DNA of 64,000 nucleotides from an uncultured Pedobacter sp. (GCF_913776295.1 NZ_CAJYOJ010000045.1:86913-150912); one strand, 5' to 3'. Counted from the stretch's first letter, positions 46,017-56,120 are shown. Made by a program: numbers and translations. The notes: a model not told the origin generated them from the sequence alone.

Positions 46017-48254
46017 ATGAATACAGATAAAAACGTAGGCCGGCCGATTAGCCGTTTGGAGGGAAGGGAAAAAGTTACCGGAGCGGCCAGGTATGCTGCT
46101 GAATACCCATTGGAAGGCCTGCTCCACGGCTATGTGGTGAGCAGCCCGATTACCAAAGGAAAGATTGTGGAAATTGATACCACGGAAGCCATGGCCATAC
46201 CGGGCGTGGTGGATATCCTCTCGCACCTCAACCGGCCCAAACTGGCCTGGTTCGATTTGCAGTATACCGATATGGACGCCCCTCCGGGAACCGTGTTTAA
46301 ACCACTCTATGATGAAAACATCCTCTACAATGGCCAGCCTGTTGCGCTGGTGGTTGCCCGCGACTTTGAGACGGCCAGGTATGCATCCACCAGAATAGTT
46401 TTCCGTTACCAGCAGGAACCGCACCAAACGTGTTTGGAAAAACACCTGGATAAGGCCAGAGCGCCTAAAAAAGGATTGGCTACCGCACTTAAACCACCAC
46501 CCCCGCCGCCAACAGGGGATTTTGAAAACGCGTTCGAAAACGCTGCAGTAAAGGTAAGCGCCACATACCACCACGGCACAGAACACCATAACCCCATTGA
46601 ACTTTTTGCCACCACAACCCTTTTTGAAGGGGATGGAAAGCTGACCATTTACGATAAAACCCAGGGCACCATCAATAACCAGCTTTTTATTGCCAATGTA
46701 TTCGGGCTGCATTATAAGGACGTAAGGGTACTTGCCCCTTTTGTAGGGGGTGCATTCGGTTCGGGCCTCAGGCCACAGTACCAGTTGTTCCTATGTGTAA
46801 TGGCGGCCCTGCATTTAAAAAGCAATGTACGTGTGGTACTGGACAGGAAGCAGATGTTCTCTTTTAGCCACAGGCCGCCGGCGATACAACAGATGCGTTT
46901 TGCCACCGACATTAACGGAAGACTTACCGCGCTTGGCCACAGCACCTTTGCCGAAACCTCGAATTTTGAAGATTATACCGAACCCACCTCCAACTGGAGC
47001 CATAAACTCTACCCTGCCCCCAACACGCTTTTTGAACATCAGGTTGTGCCATTAGACGTTTATACCCCGATGGATATGCGCGCCCCCGGCGGCAGCACGG
47101 CACTCCATGCCATTGAATGCACCATAGATGAACTGGCCTATCAGCTCAAAATAGATCCCCTTGAACTTCGCCTGCTCAACTATTCGGATGCTGATCCATC
47201 GGCAGGAAAACCATATACCAGCAAAGCGCTCAGGGAATGCTACCTGGAGGCGGCAGCAAAATTTGGATGGGACAAACGTAGTGCTGAACCACGAAGCATG
47301 CAACGCGGCAATAAACTTGTTGGTTATGGCATGGCGACGGGGATTTGGGATGCCTTCCAGTTTCCTTCGCGGGTGCAGATTATGATCAACAGCGAAGGAA
47401 AAATGGTAGTTGACAATGCCACTACCGACATTGGTACGGGAACGCTAACGGTAATGACCCAGATTGCAGCAGATGAATTGGGACTGGAAATGGCTGATGT
47501 GGAATTCAGGTACGGGGACAGTAAAAAACCTTTTTCGATGTTTCAGGGCGGATCAGCAATCACCTCCTCAACAGGGGTTGCCATTGTGGTTGCCGCCAGG
47601 TCGCTGCGTAAAAAATTATTAAAAAAGGCAGCTGAGATGAATGATTCTCCTTTCAGAAAGGCAAAGGAAGAAGAAGTTGTTTTTTCTTCGGGCCATATCC
47701 ATCTTAAAAATGATCCGGCCATCAAAATTAGCCTGAAGGACATTGTTGCCTTTAATAAAGGTGCGGCCATTAAAACCACAAAAATGGGCAGACCCCACAT
47801 GCTCAAACTGCGGAAATACAGCCTGGCCACCCACAGCGCTTCATTTGTGGAGGTAGAGGTAGATCGCGACCTGGGTACCATCACCCTCACCCGGGCAGTA
47901 ACCGCTGTTGCGGCCGGAAAAATCATCAACCCCAAAACAGCTAAAAGCCAGATCCTCGGCTCAATGGTATGGGGTATCAGTAAGGCACTGCATGAGGAAT
48001 CGATTATGGATCCGCAGCTTGGCAAATATATTAATGCCAATCTGGGCGAATACCATATCCCCGTACATGCCGACATTGGTGAACTGGAAGTGATATTTGC
48101 CGATGAAAAGGACAGCCTGATTAATGAGCTGGGCACCAAGGGTGTTGGTGAAATCGGATTGGTAGGCATGCCGGCCGCAATCTCCAATGCCATTTATCAT
48201 GCCACCGGCAAACGCATTTACAAACTTCCGATCCATTTCGATGAACTGATCTGA
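46017..48254 (+). CDS. Molybdenum hydroxylase large subunit, molybdopterin-binding (PaoC/YagR-like)
   Basis: The 745-residue catalytic subunit has RLEGREKVTGAARYA at the N-terminus, the Mo-cofactor motifs FVGGAFGSG (243-251), RAPGG (near 352) and GGSAITSSTG, and the catalytic glutamate in GTKGVGEIGL (near 715). It oxidises an aldehyde or heterocycle with water as the oxygen source. A proline run (PPPPPP, near 160) is a small oddity in a loop. The substrate cannot be deduced, and no XdhC/PaoD-type maturation gene is seen within the window. Confidence 0.93.
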   Translation: MNTDKNVGRPISRLEGREKVTGAARYAAEYPLEGLLHGYVVSSPITKGKIVEIDTTEAMAIPGVVDILSHLNRPKLAWFDLQYTDMDAPPGTVFKPLYDENILYNGQPVALVVARDFETARYASTRIVFRYQQEPHQTCLEKHLDKARAPKKGLATALKPPPPPPTGDFENAFENAAVKVSATYHHGTEHHNPIELFATTTLFEGDGKLTIYDKTQGTINNQLFIANVFGLHYKDVRVLAPFVGGAFGSGLRPQYQLFLCVMAALHLKSNVRVVLDRKQMFSFSHRPPAIQQMRFATDINGRLTALGHSTFAETSNFEDYTEPTSNWSHKLYPAPNTLFEHQVVPLDVYTPMDMRAPGGSTALHAIECTIDELAYQLKIDPLELRLLNYSDADPSAGKPYTSKALRECYLEAAAKFGWDKRSAEPRSMQRGNKLVGYGMATGIWDAFQFPSRVQIMINSEGKMVVDNATTDIGTGTLTVMTQIAADELGLEMADVEFRYGDSKKPFSMFQGGSAITSSTGVAIVVAARSLRKKLLKKAAEMNDSPFRKAKEEEVVFSSGHIHLKNDPAIKISLKDIVAFNKGAAIKTTKMGRPHMLKLRKYSLATHSASFVEVEVDRDLGTITLTRAVTAVAAGKIINPKTAKSQILGSMVWGISKALHEESIMDPQLGKYINANLGEYHIPVHADIGELEVIFADEKDSLINELGTKGVGEIGLVGMPAAISNAIYHATGKRIYKLPIHFDELI

Positions 48255-48414
48255 CCGCTGACAAAAACGCCACGGAAAAAGATAGCGAAAGTGGCGGGAT
48301 ATGGATAGCAGGAAACTAAAGGATTAAATGGAAAGAAATGATATCAAGGCAGGGCGTTTGCGCCAGCCCTTAACAAACGAACGCTGTTAAAGACCTTTTC
48401 ATTTTTTAAACCAA

Positions 48415-48882
48415 ATGAATAAAATGAGTATACAGAACATAGATTACCTGGGTTCTCTTTTAAATGCAGATGAGCTGAACTCACTTAAAAAAGCGGCAGA
48501 ACGGCATTCGATGCAGTCGAATATAGATTTTAAAATCGTTTCAGTTGACGATAAGATAGTAGAAATAGAGACCAGTCAAGAGGAGACCGCCTCAGGAAAA
48601 TATGCTACCCAGCAGGTGTTACTGAAAAGAACAGCAGAACTGTTTAAAAAAAGGCTACCAGGATTAGAGTTGCAGATCACGGCAAATACTGTTCTACCCG
48701 CTCCGGCCGATGTAGTTGATGTTTCCTGGATTGATCAGAAAATGCAGGAAAAGGGACTGCGGATCAAGCAGATTGCCTTTGAAACCGGTATTGACCGCGA
48801 AAGTATTTCGGACTGGGTAACGGGTAAAAAAGCTATGGGCAAAACCGTTAAGGCGATGTTTTATTTTTACCTGTCGGGATAA
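48415..48882 (+). CDS. Small HTH-domain protein
   Basis: The 155-residue protein ends in a helix-turn-helix (IDQKMQEKGLRIKQIAFETG, residues 105-124, then DRESISDWVTGKKAM). The N-terminal half is charged and helical. The first Met at 48415 is used; a second Met four codons later is possible. It is probably a DNA-binding regulator; its target is unknown. It lies 160 bp downstream of the molybdenum operon, in the same direction. Confidence 0.7.
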   Translation: MNKMSIQNIDYLGSLLNADELNSLKKAAERHSMQSNIDFKIVSVDDKIVEIETSQEETASGKYATQQVLLKRTAELFKKRLPGLELQITANTVLPAPADVVDVSWIDQKMQEKGLRIKQIAFETGIDRESISDWVTGKKAMGKTVKAMFYFYLSG

Positions 48883-48943
48883 TTTGCAGATCAGCCAATC
48901 CAAACGGAGAAATTAAACCAAAAAACTTATACAATAGATCAAA

Positions 48944-49237
48944 ATGAAAGAACAAGGCAAAAGCATCCAGCCGTTTGAGATGGATATCGATCAGTATGGT
49001 GATCGCAAAATAATCAGTATACAGGAGGAAAACGGTGTGTTTGAGATTATTCATGAGGGCAGGTTGATCGGTGCACTCAGGCCACCAGGGGAAGAATGGC
49101 AGCTACTTGATTATAGGGAAATTACCGGGAAGATTGCATTGTTTGAACCTGACCTTGAAGCCGAAAAAAAAGGGATCGAACTGCACGCACCCCTGGTCAA
49201 TCAGATCGTTGGTGAAATTGAGAATCACCTGAAATAG
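48944..49237 (+). CDS. Hypothetical small protein
   Basis: The 97-residue protein (MKEQGKSIQPFEMDIDQYGD ... YREITGKIALFEP ... VNQIVGEIENHLK) has no recognised domain. It follows the HTH gene by 61 bp in the same direction, so the two may be one transcript. Coding character is good, and the ATG is preceded by an A-rich stretch typical of the phylum. Confidence 0.65.
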   Translation: MKEQGKSIQPFEMDIDQYGDRKIISIQEENGVFEIIHEGRLIGALRPPGEEWQLLDYREITGKIALFEPDLEAEKKGIELHAPLVNQIVGEIENHLK

Positions 49238-49496
49238 CCGCTAAGTTATCGTGATGGTGACCAGCTTGGCCGGAATACAGTTTGTAGGCTTCGATTAATA
49301 AAAGAATATCGGAGCTACAGGAGATCAAACTTTTAGCACCGAAAAACGTGAATCATATTGCTATGGCAAATTAGAAATAGCGGAAAGACATTAAAAAAGG
49401 TGATGATCAATACTCCGCAACAATCAATACAGTTTGAATGGATATTGGCCCGTGCTACCTTTACTCGACAAAGAGAAATTGCAGCTTAAAAATTAG

Positions 49497-49570
49497 TCGG
49501 GATGAGAAGATTCGAACTTCCGACCTCCAGCACCCCATGCTGGCGCGATACCTGGCTACGCTACATCCCG
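49497..49570 (-). tRNA. tRNA-Pro (anticodon GGG)
   Basis: The minus strand reads CGGGATG ... CATCCCG as the acceptor pair. The anticodon stem is CCAGC/GCTGG around the loop ATGGGGT, so the anticodon is GGG. The T arm is CGGAAGTTCGAATCTTC-like. The discriminator base is A. The CCA end is not encoded. Confidence 0.95.
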
Positions 49571-49680
49571 TTTAACAATTTAAGCGGCCGCAAATTAAAA
49601 TAAATACATCAATATCTCTTAAAATTCTTAAAAAAATGTTGGATCAACCAAACTTCATTAAGTTCATTAAATCCATCAAA

Positions 49681-49941
49681 TCAAACGCCATCGATAATCA
49701 TGAAATGGTCTGCCAAACACTTCATACCGAGCATTACTTCTAAAGGCAACAAGTAGTTATGGGCTTGAGCTTTCGAACAATAGCCGTGGTAATTGGCTCG
49801 TAAGTTGTTTGCCGATCTTTTGGTAAGCCTCAGCAGCATTTCCTGATCAACTAAAAACAGCTCTAATCCAGCTGGAAGAGTGTACCCTCCGTTTTTAATA
49901 ATCGGACCATAACCGAAAGAAAACCAGGCATAAGTACAAAA
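49681..49941 (-). pseudogene. Coding remnant beside the tRNA
   Basis: The minus strand has 86 open codons without a start, reading YAWFSFGYGPIIKNGGYTLP, LELFLVDQEMLLRLTKRSAN and HNYLLPLEVMLGMKCLADHF, then TGA at 49681. The composition is coding-like, but I do not recognise the family. Upstream it is closed by TGA at 49942. Confidence 0.4.
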
Positions 49942-50352
49942 TCATAACAGTAGCATTACCACATCTTTCAGGCCTCCGCCTTTTGTTGTTCGCAGCAGTC
50001 TTAGCGAGATGCTAAGACCAAAACGGAGGGAAGAAAATAGTATCCATGAATAGTAATGTAATTATATTACTAATTGACTTCTTGTCGGCAACCTAAAAAA
50101 ATCAGACAATATCATAAAAAACAATTACTGTATAGTTCATTAATCATGGCTGGTAATCGCAAATCTTAAAATTGAAGCAATTGTGTCAACACAATTGAAA
50201 TTTTCCTTCCATGGTATGAGAAAAATGTCTTTTATCAGAGAATCCAGCATATCCGAGACCGATGCATGGAGTTATATCACCATCAGTGATGTCAGATGAA
50301 AATTACGCAACGGTTTGGTCCTGGTGTTCCCGTTATCAGCAATAATTTAAGA
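49942..50352. other. Non-coding stretch between the remnant and the AraC gene
   Basis: No coding frame or strong hairpin was seen. It may hold further decayed sequence. Confidence 0.35.
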
Positions 50353-51273
50353 TTAATTGAAAGACGCCCGGAACTCAACCGGAGTGAAATCGGTTTTACT
50401 TTTAAATAATTTGCTAAATGATTGGGGATAGTCGAATCCCAGTGCGAAAGCAATTTCCCCAACGGTAAGTGTGGTGGTGGAAAGTTTTTCTTTTGCTTTT
50501 TCAATGATCTTCCCGTGGATGTGCTGCTGGGTATTCTGACCCGTAAGTGCCTTCAAAATTCCGCTTAGATAGTTGGGAGAACAATGGAGGACCGACGCAA
50601 TATATTGTACGGTTGGCAGTCCTTTATTGATGCTGTTTTCATCCTCAAAATAGTCGTCTAAAATTTTTTCCAGTTTATCCACGATTTGACTTCCGGATAT
50701 TTTGCGGGTAAGAAACTGACGCATATAAAAGCGGTTTGAATAATTGAGGAATGATTCAATCTGGGAAATGATGATCGACTCACTGAAGGTATCGATGTGG
50801 GAATGATATTCCTGCTCAATATTCCTGATAAAACTTTTCAATACCATTTCTTCTTTTGCAGAAACAAACAGTGCTTCATTTACCGCATAGTTGAAAAACT
50901 CATATTTTTTGATGGCCTTGGCCAATGGATTTCCCCACAGGAAATCAGGATGAATGAGCATCATGCTTCCTGCACTCCTGAAGTCATCATCGGCTTTGAA
51001 TGAAAATACCTGATTGGGAGATATAAAGAATAATATGCCATCATCGAAATCGTATTTTTGCTGCCCATAGCCATACTGTACATCTCCGGCCTCAACCTTT
51101 TTGAGCGAGATCATATAAAAATCGAACACTACCCTGATACTTTCCTCGCTCCTGTAGGGTGTGATTTCAGCGAGATCGATCACACTGATCATAGGATGTT
51201 CAGGATGGCCGATACCGAGTATTTTATGATATTCCTTGATGGTTTTTATTCTGTAGGGTTGTTGTAAATTCAT
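50353..51273 (-). CDS. AraC-family transcriptional regulator
   Basis: The 306-residue protein has an N-terminal cupin-like sensor part and a C-terminal AraC DNA-binding domain with two helix-turn-helices (VQYIASVLHCSPNYLSGILK and VGEIAFALGFDYPQSFSKLF, then KTDFTPVEFR). It lies 30 bp downstream of the DUF2147 gene on the same strand, so the three genes NmrA-DUF2147-AraC may form one operon. It may control that operon. Confidence 0.9.
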   Translation of the reverse strand: MNLQQPYRIKTIKEYHKILGIGHPEHPMISVIDLAEITPYRSEESIRVVFDFYMISLKKVEAGDVQYGYGQQKYDFDDGILFFISPNQVFSFKADDDFRSAGSMMLIHPDFLWGNPLAKAIKKYEFFNYAVNEALFVSAKEEMVLKSFIRNIEQEYHSHIDTFSESIIISQIESFLNYSNRFYMRQFLTRKISGSQIVDKLEKILDDYFEDENSINKGLPTVQYIASVLHCSPNYLSGILKALTGQNTQQHIHGKIIEKAKEKLSTTTLTVGEIAFALGFDYPQSFSKLFKSKTDFTPVEFRASFN

Positions 51274-51303
51274 TCGGGTAGCTTACAAGTTTTAAAGATA
51301 AGA

Positions 51304-51759
51304 TTATTCCACATTAACTTTTTCCAAAGTCAGCCCGCGATTTAATCCGAAGAAAGAAAGTCCCCAAAAACCTTTGATATTGAGGTCACCACTTTTGGTA
51401 ATGGTGAGATAAGAATCATAGGTATTTCCCTTTTGTCCGTCATAATCATAGAGCTTTCCCTTCCAGCTGTTCTTTTTATCGTTGAAAGTAATGTCTGTTA
51501 ATAACAAAATTCCGACTAAGGGCCGTTTACGTTTTTCTTTATCGGGATTATTAACGTCTAAAACAGGTTTACCTTCATGATCGAGAGCATGTTTTAAATA
51601 GGTTAACCTGCCATAATAATGGTTACCGCTTTTATATATCTGTACATTGCCCTCTTTTACCGGACTGTACCATACCCCAACAATATCATCGGCTTTTGAC
51701 TGTGAAAATAACATGGTAGAAAAATTTAGAAAGAGGATGGTTATAAATAACTGTCTCAT
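51304..51759 (-). CDS. DUF2147 secreted protein
   Basis: The 151-residue protein has a signal peptide (LFITILFLNFSTMLFSQS) and the DUF2147 pattern ADDIVGVWYSPVKEGNVQIY, YYGRLTYLKH and GKLYDYDGQKGNTYDSYLTI. The family is a small beta-barrel of unknown function, secreted to the periplasm. It overlaps the upstream NmrA gene by four bases (ATGA type). Confidence 0.88.
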   Translation of the reverse strand: MRQLFITILFLNFSTMLFSQSKADDIVGVWYSPVKEGNVQIYKSGNHYYGRLTYLKHALDHEGKPVLDVNNPDKEKRKRPLVGILLLTDITFNDKKNSWKGKLYDYDGQKGNTYDSYLTITKSGDLNIKGFWGLSFFGLNRGLTLEKVNVE

Positions 51760-52736
51760 TGTTCGTTATATTTTAAGGCGAATGCTTTTGCAAAATCATT
51801 TATTTTTGTTTTACCCAAAATGGCAGGCCTGTTTTTGAAATAATCCTCAAACAGACTACCATTATGCATCGCCGCATTCATTTCGGTAAATGCTTTGGCT
51901 ATTTCAGCCGATGCCCCGATTTGCATAAACGCATTAGTCATTTGCCTGTTACTGATCAGCACCCATTTCAGGTATGGCTTTCCAATGGCTTTTCCTAAAG
52001 CAGCGGCTATTTCCTGACAGGTAAGTTCTTCACTAGCAACATATCTCACTTTCTTTCCTGCTCGAAGAGCACTAATCTCCCCGGCAATAGCGAATGCAAT
52101 ATCTATGGGCGATACCCAGGCGATTTTGTCGGTTTCACCATAATTAGACAATATAATACCTGAATATCCTTTGAAAAGACCTTTTAAACCATAATGCCTA
52201 AGGTAAAGTAATTTGCCGATAAAACCTTTCAAAAAGCCTTTGCCCTTAACCATATCCATAAAAGCGTACAAATTATAATCGAAAGAGCCCGGGCGAAGAT
52301 GGGTAACAGCTACATCCTCAGGAAGTTGTTTAAAAACGCTTTCTGCAATATGATGAAAAACCAGTACCCCAGCCCCGGTGGGCCTTTCAGCACCCACACT
52401 GCTCAGCTGTACTACTCTTTTTATCCCCGCGTTTTGAATCGCCTGAACATAATTTGTGCTGATGTTAAGTGCCTGCTTCTGATAATCAAGCGTTTGATCC
52501 CCGAAAAAGTTAAAGGGCGGAAGCATACAGTAGGCGGCATCATGACCATCAAAGATTTTAGTTAAAAAAATGGGGTCCTCTAATTCTCCGATCGCAGCCT
52601 TTGCACCCAACTGCTCTATTGCTGCTTTCCTAGCGGCTGAGCTGCTGACTACGGTAACCTGATGCCCTTGTTCAATCAATAGCAACACCAGCGGTTTACT
52701 GACATTTCCTAATGAACCTGTCACGACTATTTTCAT
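51756..52736 (-). CDS. NmrA/SDR-type NAD(P)-binding protein
   Basis: The 326-residue protein has the Rossmann nucleotide motif VTGSLGNVSKPLVLLLIEQG (residues 4-23; GxxGxxG-like GSLGNV) and typical NmrA features: VVQLSSVGAERPTGAGVLVF and THLRPGSFDYNLYAF. It may act as an NAD(P)H-dependent reductase or a redox-sensing protein such as an NAD(P)H azoreductase relative. It is first in the operon with DUF2147. Confidence 0.85.
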   Translation of the reverse strand: MKIVVTGSLGNVSKPLVLLLIEQGHQVTVVSSSAARKAAIEQLGAKAAIGELEDPIFLTKIFDGHDAAYCMLPPFNFFGDQTLDYQKQALNISTNYVQAIQNAGIKRVVQLSSVGAERPTGAGVLVFHHIAESVFKQLPEDVAVTHLRPGSFDYNLYAFMDMVKGKGFLKGFIGKLLYLRHYGLKGLFKGYSGIILSNYGETDKIAWVSPIDIAFAIAGEISALRAGKKVRYVASEELTCQEIAAALGKAIGKPYLKWVLISNRQMTNAFMQIGASAEIAKAFTEMNAAMHNGSLFEDYFKNRPAILGKTKINDFAKAFALKYNEQ

Positions 52737-52886
52737 ATTAATTTAACATTTATTTCCAATGCAAAGCTCAGTCAATTGAATTGAGCCAACGTATTCAAAT
52801 CCGCTTTTCTTGTGTTCAAAAACACGCTTGTACTCTTTGTAGAGAAATACTTAATGCCCGAAATTATATAACTAAGCCTGATGTAA

Positions 52887-53267
52887 CTACTGGTTGCGTT
52901 TCCACCAGTCGGCCCTTTTAAAAACAGAAGTGCCCAGTACCCGCCCCCGCGGTCCCATCAGCCTGTCCCAGTCAGCATCTGGCGCAAACCATTCGCTGAC
53001 CCTTGAAAAATCAGGGTTATTTTCTCCTTCAAGTATATCCAGTTCTTCCATAAACTCATCCTTAAAAGCGATAAAATCAATCCGCGTATCGTCTGTATGT
53101 TCCAGAATAGCCTTCACCTTGTTCAGGTCGTCAAAAAGCGCATGCAATTCAAATGCTTCCCAGTAACCTGCTTTAGATAAACCAGGTTCAGTTTTTTCCT
53201 TACCGAAAAACAAATTGAACATAGGGCGTAAAAACAATAGTACGAGCATTAAGATGATGATTTCCAT
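52887..53267 (-). CDS. Hypothetical protein with an N-terminal membrane helix
   Basis: The 126-residue protein has a membrane segment (IIILMLVLLFLRPMFNLFFG, residues 3-22) and an acidic soluble part (LFDDLNKVKAILEH, DWDRLMGPRGRVLG). No family is recognised. It stands alone on the minus strand. Confidence 0.6.
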   Translation of the reverse strand: MEIIILMLVLLFLRPMFNLFFGKEKTEPGLSKAGYWEAFELHALFDDLNKVKAILEHTDDTRIDFIAFKDEFMEELDILEGENNPDFSRVSEWFAPDADWDRLMGPRGRVLGTSVFKRADWWKRNQ

Positions 53268-53576
53268 GATATCCGGTTAAGAAAGCAGATTCAATTATTC
53301 CTTTTTTGCAGTCAATGCCACCAATATAGCGCTAATTTTGCCTTCACCATTCCAGCAGAGGGTTGGCCACAGCACGATAAGTTTGCCAGGCTAACTAACA
53401 TGCTGGTCTGAGCAGCGCTTGGTTTACGAAGATGATAAAAATTTCCTGGTTCATCTTTTGGTGCTTAAATAAGCAGGAAAATGTTCCTTTATTGTTCCTT
53501 AAACCAAAAAATGATAATTTGCAACATCAGATGCCGGCTCCTGCGGTTTTCTGGAAAAAAACTGTTAATTAAAATC

Positions 53577-54635
53577 ATGAAAAACTGGATGTGGATAGCG
53601 ATAGGACTGGTGATTGTAGTAGCTGTATTTTACCTGATCACACGGAAAAATGCCGGTGTGCTGGAACGCAATAAGTTACCATTGGAACAGACATATGTGG
53701 ATTTTCAGGCCATTAACGAACACTACCGGTCAAACCTGTTCAAAATCGAAAGACTTTGTACCGTAGCGATGCGCAGTGCCTCATCACCTGAGCCCATACG
53801 TGTATTCCCGACTGTAAACCAACAACTGATTATTGATGCGGATCCTACGGTAGACGAAGAAACGAAACATGATTACCGCTATTATAAACTGGATCAACAA
53901 GGAAAGCTGGTAGATTCTATTTATATCAGATATGAAGGTTACTGGCCAAAATTTATAGACCGTTTTATGGTTTTCAGTAACGACCAAAAAGCCTATTACA
54001 CCACCTGGCCGTTGGACGGAGATACGATCCGGCATCATTTTGTTAGCTTAAACGCCGACTTTAGCTGGCCAAAAGATAAGATTGATCAAAAAATCAGGGC
54101 GGTTAAAAAAAGTGGTAGTTATTACTTCTTCAGTGCTTTCAGGGATCATGAAAAAGACTTTAGATGGATGGCATTTTACGAACAGCAACAATGGTACATG
54201 CTCTGGGAAAAGATGCCGGGTTATACGCAGGTTGCTGATGAGGATTCGGGCTATCGTTATCGTACGGATGTATTTCATACGGGAACACCCGATCCGGTGA
54301 TACCTGACGACGTGAGGCTGATACATTTCTACCCTGAAGAAAAAATGGAATATAAACATGTAATTGGAGGAGGAACGCTTCCTTCTTCAGCTACGAACTG
54401 GCGTGGCAAAGGATTTTTTTCAACTGATATTGCCGGCAGGAATTTTTCTTTCCAGGTAGATCGGCTGGTGGTGGAGAAAGAAAAATATGACAGGTTTAAA
54501 ACGCGTTTGTATACCGTGGCGGAACCGGGCGGGGCGGCCCGAATTTACGAGCCCTCTTTTTACCGTTCGGAACATGGTTTTGCGCTTTATTCCGGTAATT
54601 GGGATGAACTTTATATCATCAAACCTCAACAATAA
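53577..54635 (+). CDS. Hypothetical membrane-anchored protein
   Basis: Start at 53577 gives MKNWMWIAIGLVIVVAVFYL, a clear membrane anchor; the upstream in-frame ATG at 53481 adds a poor extension. The 352-residue product continues with a beta-rich extracytoplasmic domain with many W, Y and F residues. No known domain. It is a single gene. Confidence 0.7.
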   Translation: MKNWMWIAIGLVIVVAVFYLITRKNAGVLERNKLPLEQTYVDFQAINEHYRSNLFKIERLCTVAMRSASSPEPIRVFPTVNQQLIIDADPTVDEETKHDYRYYKLDQQGKLVDSIYIRYEGYWPKFIDRFMVFSNDQKAYYTTWPLDGDTIRHHFVSLNADFSWPKDKIDQKIRAVKKSGSYYFFSAFRDHEKDFRWMAFYEQQQWYMLWEKMPGYTQVADEDSGYRYRTDVFHTGTPDPVIPDDVRLIHFYPEEKMEYKHVIGGGTLPSSATNWRGKGFFSTDIAGRNFSFQVDRLVVEKEKYDRFKTRLYTVAEPGGAARIYEPSFYRSEHGFALYSGNWDELYIIKPQQ

Positions 54636-55007
54636 CTTATCTACGCTGTGCCAACAATAGGGATTGGAGGATTTTCCTGATGAGCTGATAAATGCCTGCC
54701 ATCAACTATAAATCTCAAATAAGTCTTTACCCGAGCTTTTTATATCTTAAACACCTCTCAAATGGGTTTTGGCTGGAGTCAACTTACGAACCAGTGAATA
54801 ACGCCAATTCCTAAACCTGATGAAATATTGATATCTTGCCCCAAGGTATAAGCTATGATGCACTATGATATTGTTTTAGCCGAACCGTCGCCCATTAGTC
54901 AGTATTAAATTGAACAATTATACAACATGAACAAAAGCGTAAAAGCTGTGGTTAAGCTTTCCGAAGAGCAGGCCAACTTAAGATTTAGCGGGAACAGTAT
55001 ACCAACA
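54636..55007. other. Non-coding stretch, with a short start-like piece at 54927
   Basis: A frame starts at ATG 54927 (NKSVKAVVKLSEEQANLRFS) but after about 27 codons runs into the antisense of the GH130 gene, so it is probably a small remnant. No terminator was identified. Confidence 0.35.
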
Positions 55008-56057
55008 CTAAAAATAGGTCAGCTTACTCAAAATTTCCTCTACCGAAAACTTAGCCCCACACACGAATTCATCGGCCGCGCCATAATAAACGGTCAGTTC
55101 ATCGCCATTAATCAGGTGGCCATTGGTAAATACCACCTCACCAAAAAATCCGTGTAATTCATAATCTTCCCGGGGTACCATTATCGGCGCTTCGGTTCTG
55201 GCCAGTACTGTAGACGGATCCTGTAAATCCATCAAAAAGGCACCTAAAGCATACTGGTGTTTTTCATTGGCACCATGGTAAATTTCGAGCCAGCCGGCTG
55301 CGGTTTTAATGGGTGCAGCCCCGGCACCTACACGGGCACTATCCCAAAGGTTGGCTCTCGTTTTAATAATACACTGGTGTTTGCCCCAATGGATACCATC
55401 TGGAGATTCGGCCAGCCAGATATAATTTCCACCCAACGCTACACTACTGGGGCGGTGCAGTGCATAAAATTTACCGTTAATGCGTTCCTCAAACAGGGCA
55501 CAATCTTTATTGTGTGGGGGAATGATCATGCCATGGTGTTGAAAATTTTTCCAATCGGTTGTGGTTCGCAGCCCTACGCCCACGCCATGGGCAGAAACAG
55601 ACGTATAAGTTAAATAATAGGTATTACCGATAAAGGTTACGCGGCAATCTTCAATGCCAAAGGTTTCATCTTTACCTTCGCCCTGTAAAAACGGGTACCC
55701 CTCAGGTTCATAAAAATGAATCCCATCATCACTGCAAACCAGCCTTAAATGCGATAGGGTAGTTAAGTAATCGGCGCCTTTGTAGTTGATTACCCTGGGG
55801 TCGGTGGCATTTAGTTGGGGATCGTTTTCTGCTACAGCCAGAATTTCTATGCCAGCCTGGGTTAAAATTGGGAAAGAGATAATCCCTGGGCTTTGTTTGG
55901 GCCTTTCTGCCACGCGGATCAACAACCATATTTTGCCCTTGAAGGTAAAAACACCCGGGTTGAGCAGGCAGGCAATTTCCAGCCCTACCCTACTGGGAGG
56001 TAAATGTAAAGGGGCTAGTATGGGGTTTTGTGGAAACCGCCGGGCAATATCGTCCAT
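55008..56057 (-). CDS. GH130-family glycoside phosphorylase or hydrolase
   Basis: The 349-residue protein has the five-bladed propeller signature of GH130: NPILAPLHLPPSRVGLEIAC, LLNPGVFTFKGKIWLLIRVA, NATDPRVINYKG and FGIEDCRVTFIGNTYYLTYT (the acid D of IEDCR). Members cleave beta-mannosidic bonds, usually with phosphate, on mannosyl-glucose or manno-oligosaccharides. The protein lacks a signal peptide, so it acts inside the cell. The exact substrate needs comparison. No partner sugar gene is adjacent. Confidence 0.88.
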   Translation of the reverse strand: MDDIARRFPQNPILAPLHLPPSRVGLEIACLLNPGVFTFKGKIWLLIRVAERPKQSPGIISFPILTQAGIEILAVAENDPQLNATDPRVINYKGADYLTTLSHLRLVCSDDGIHFYEPEGYPFLQGEGKDETFGIEDCRVTFIGNTYYLTYTSVSAHGVGVGLRTTTDWKNFQHHGMIIPPHNKDCALFEERINGKFYALHRPSSVALGGNYIWLAESPDGIHWGKHQCIIKTRANLWDSARVGAGAAPIKTAAGWLEIYHGANEKHQYALGAFLMDLQDPSTVLARTEAPIMVPREDYELHGFFGEVVFTNGHLINGDELTVYYGAADEFVCGAKFSVEEILSKLTYF

Positions 56058-56077
56058 AAAAATATTTTTAACGTATA

Positions 56078-56100
56078 CAGGCGATCGAAAAGATCGCCTG
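56078..56100 (-). terminator. Strong hairpin between csbD and the GH130 gene
   Basis: CAGGCGATC and GATCGCCTG are a perfect 9-bp stem around a five-base loop. It lies just after the CsbD stop. There is little T run on either strand, so it could be a processing or pausing site rather than a classic terminator. Confidence 0.5.
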
Positions 56101-56120
56101 TTGTTATTCCTGAATAGATA

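Noticed and set aside
54927..55157. 76-codon plus-strand frame
   Set aside because: After about 27 codons it is the antisense of the GH130 gene.
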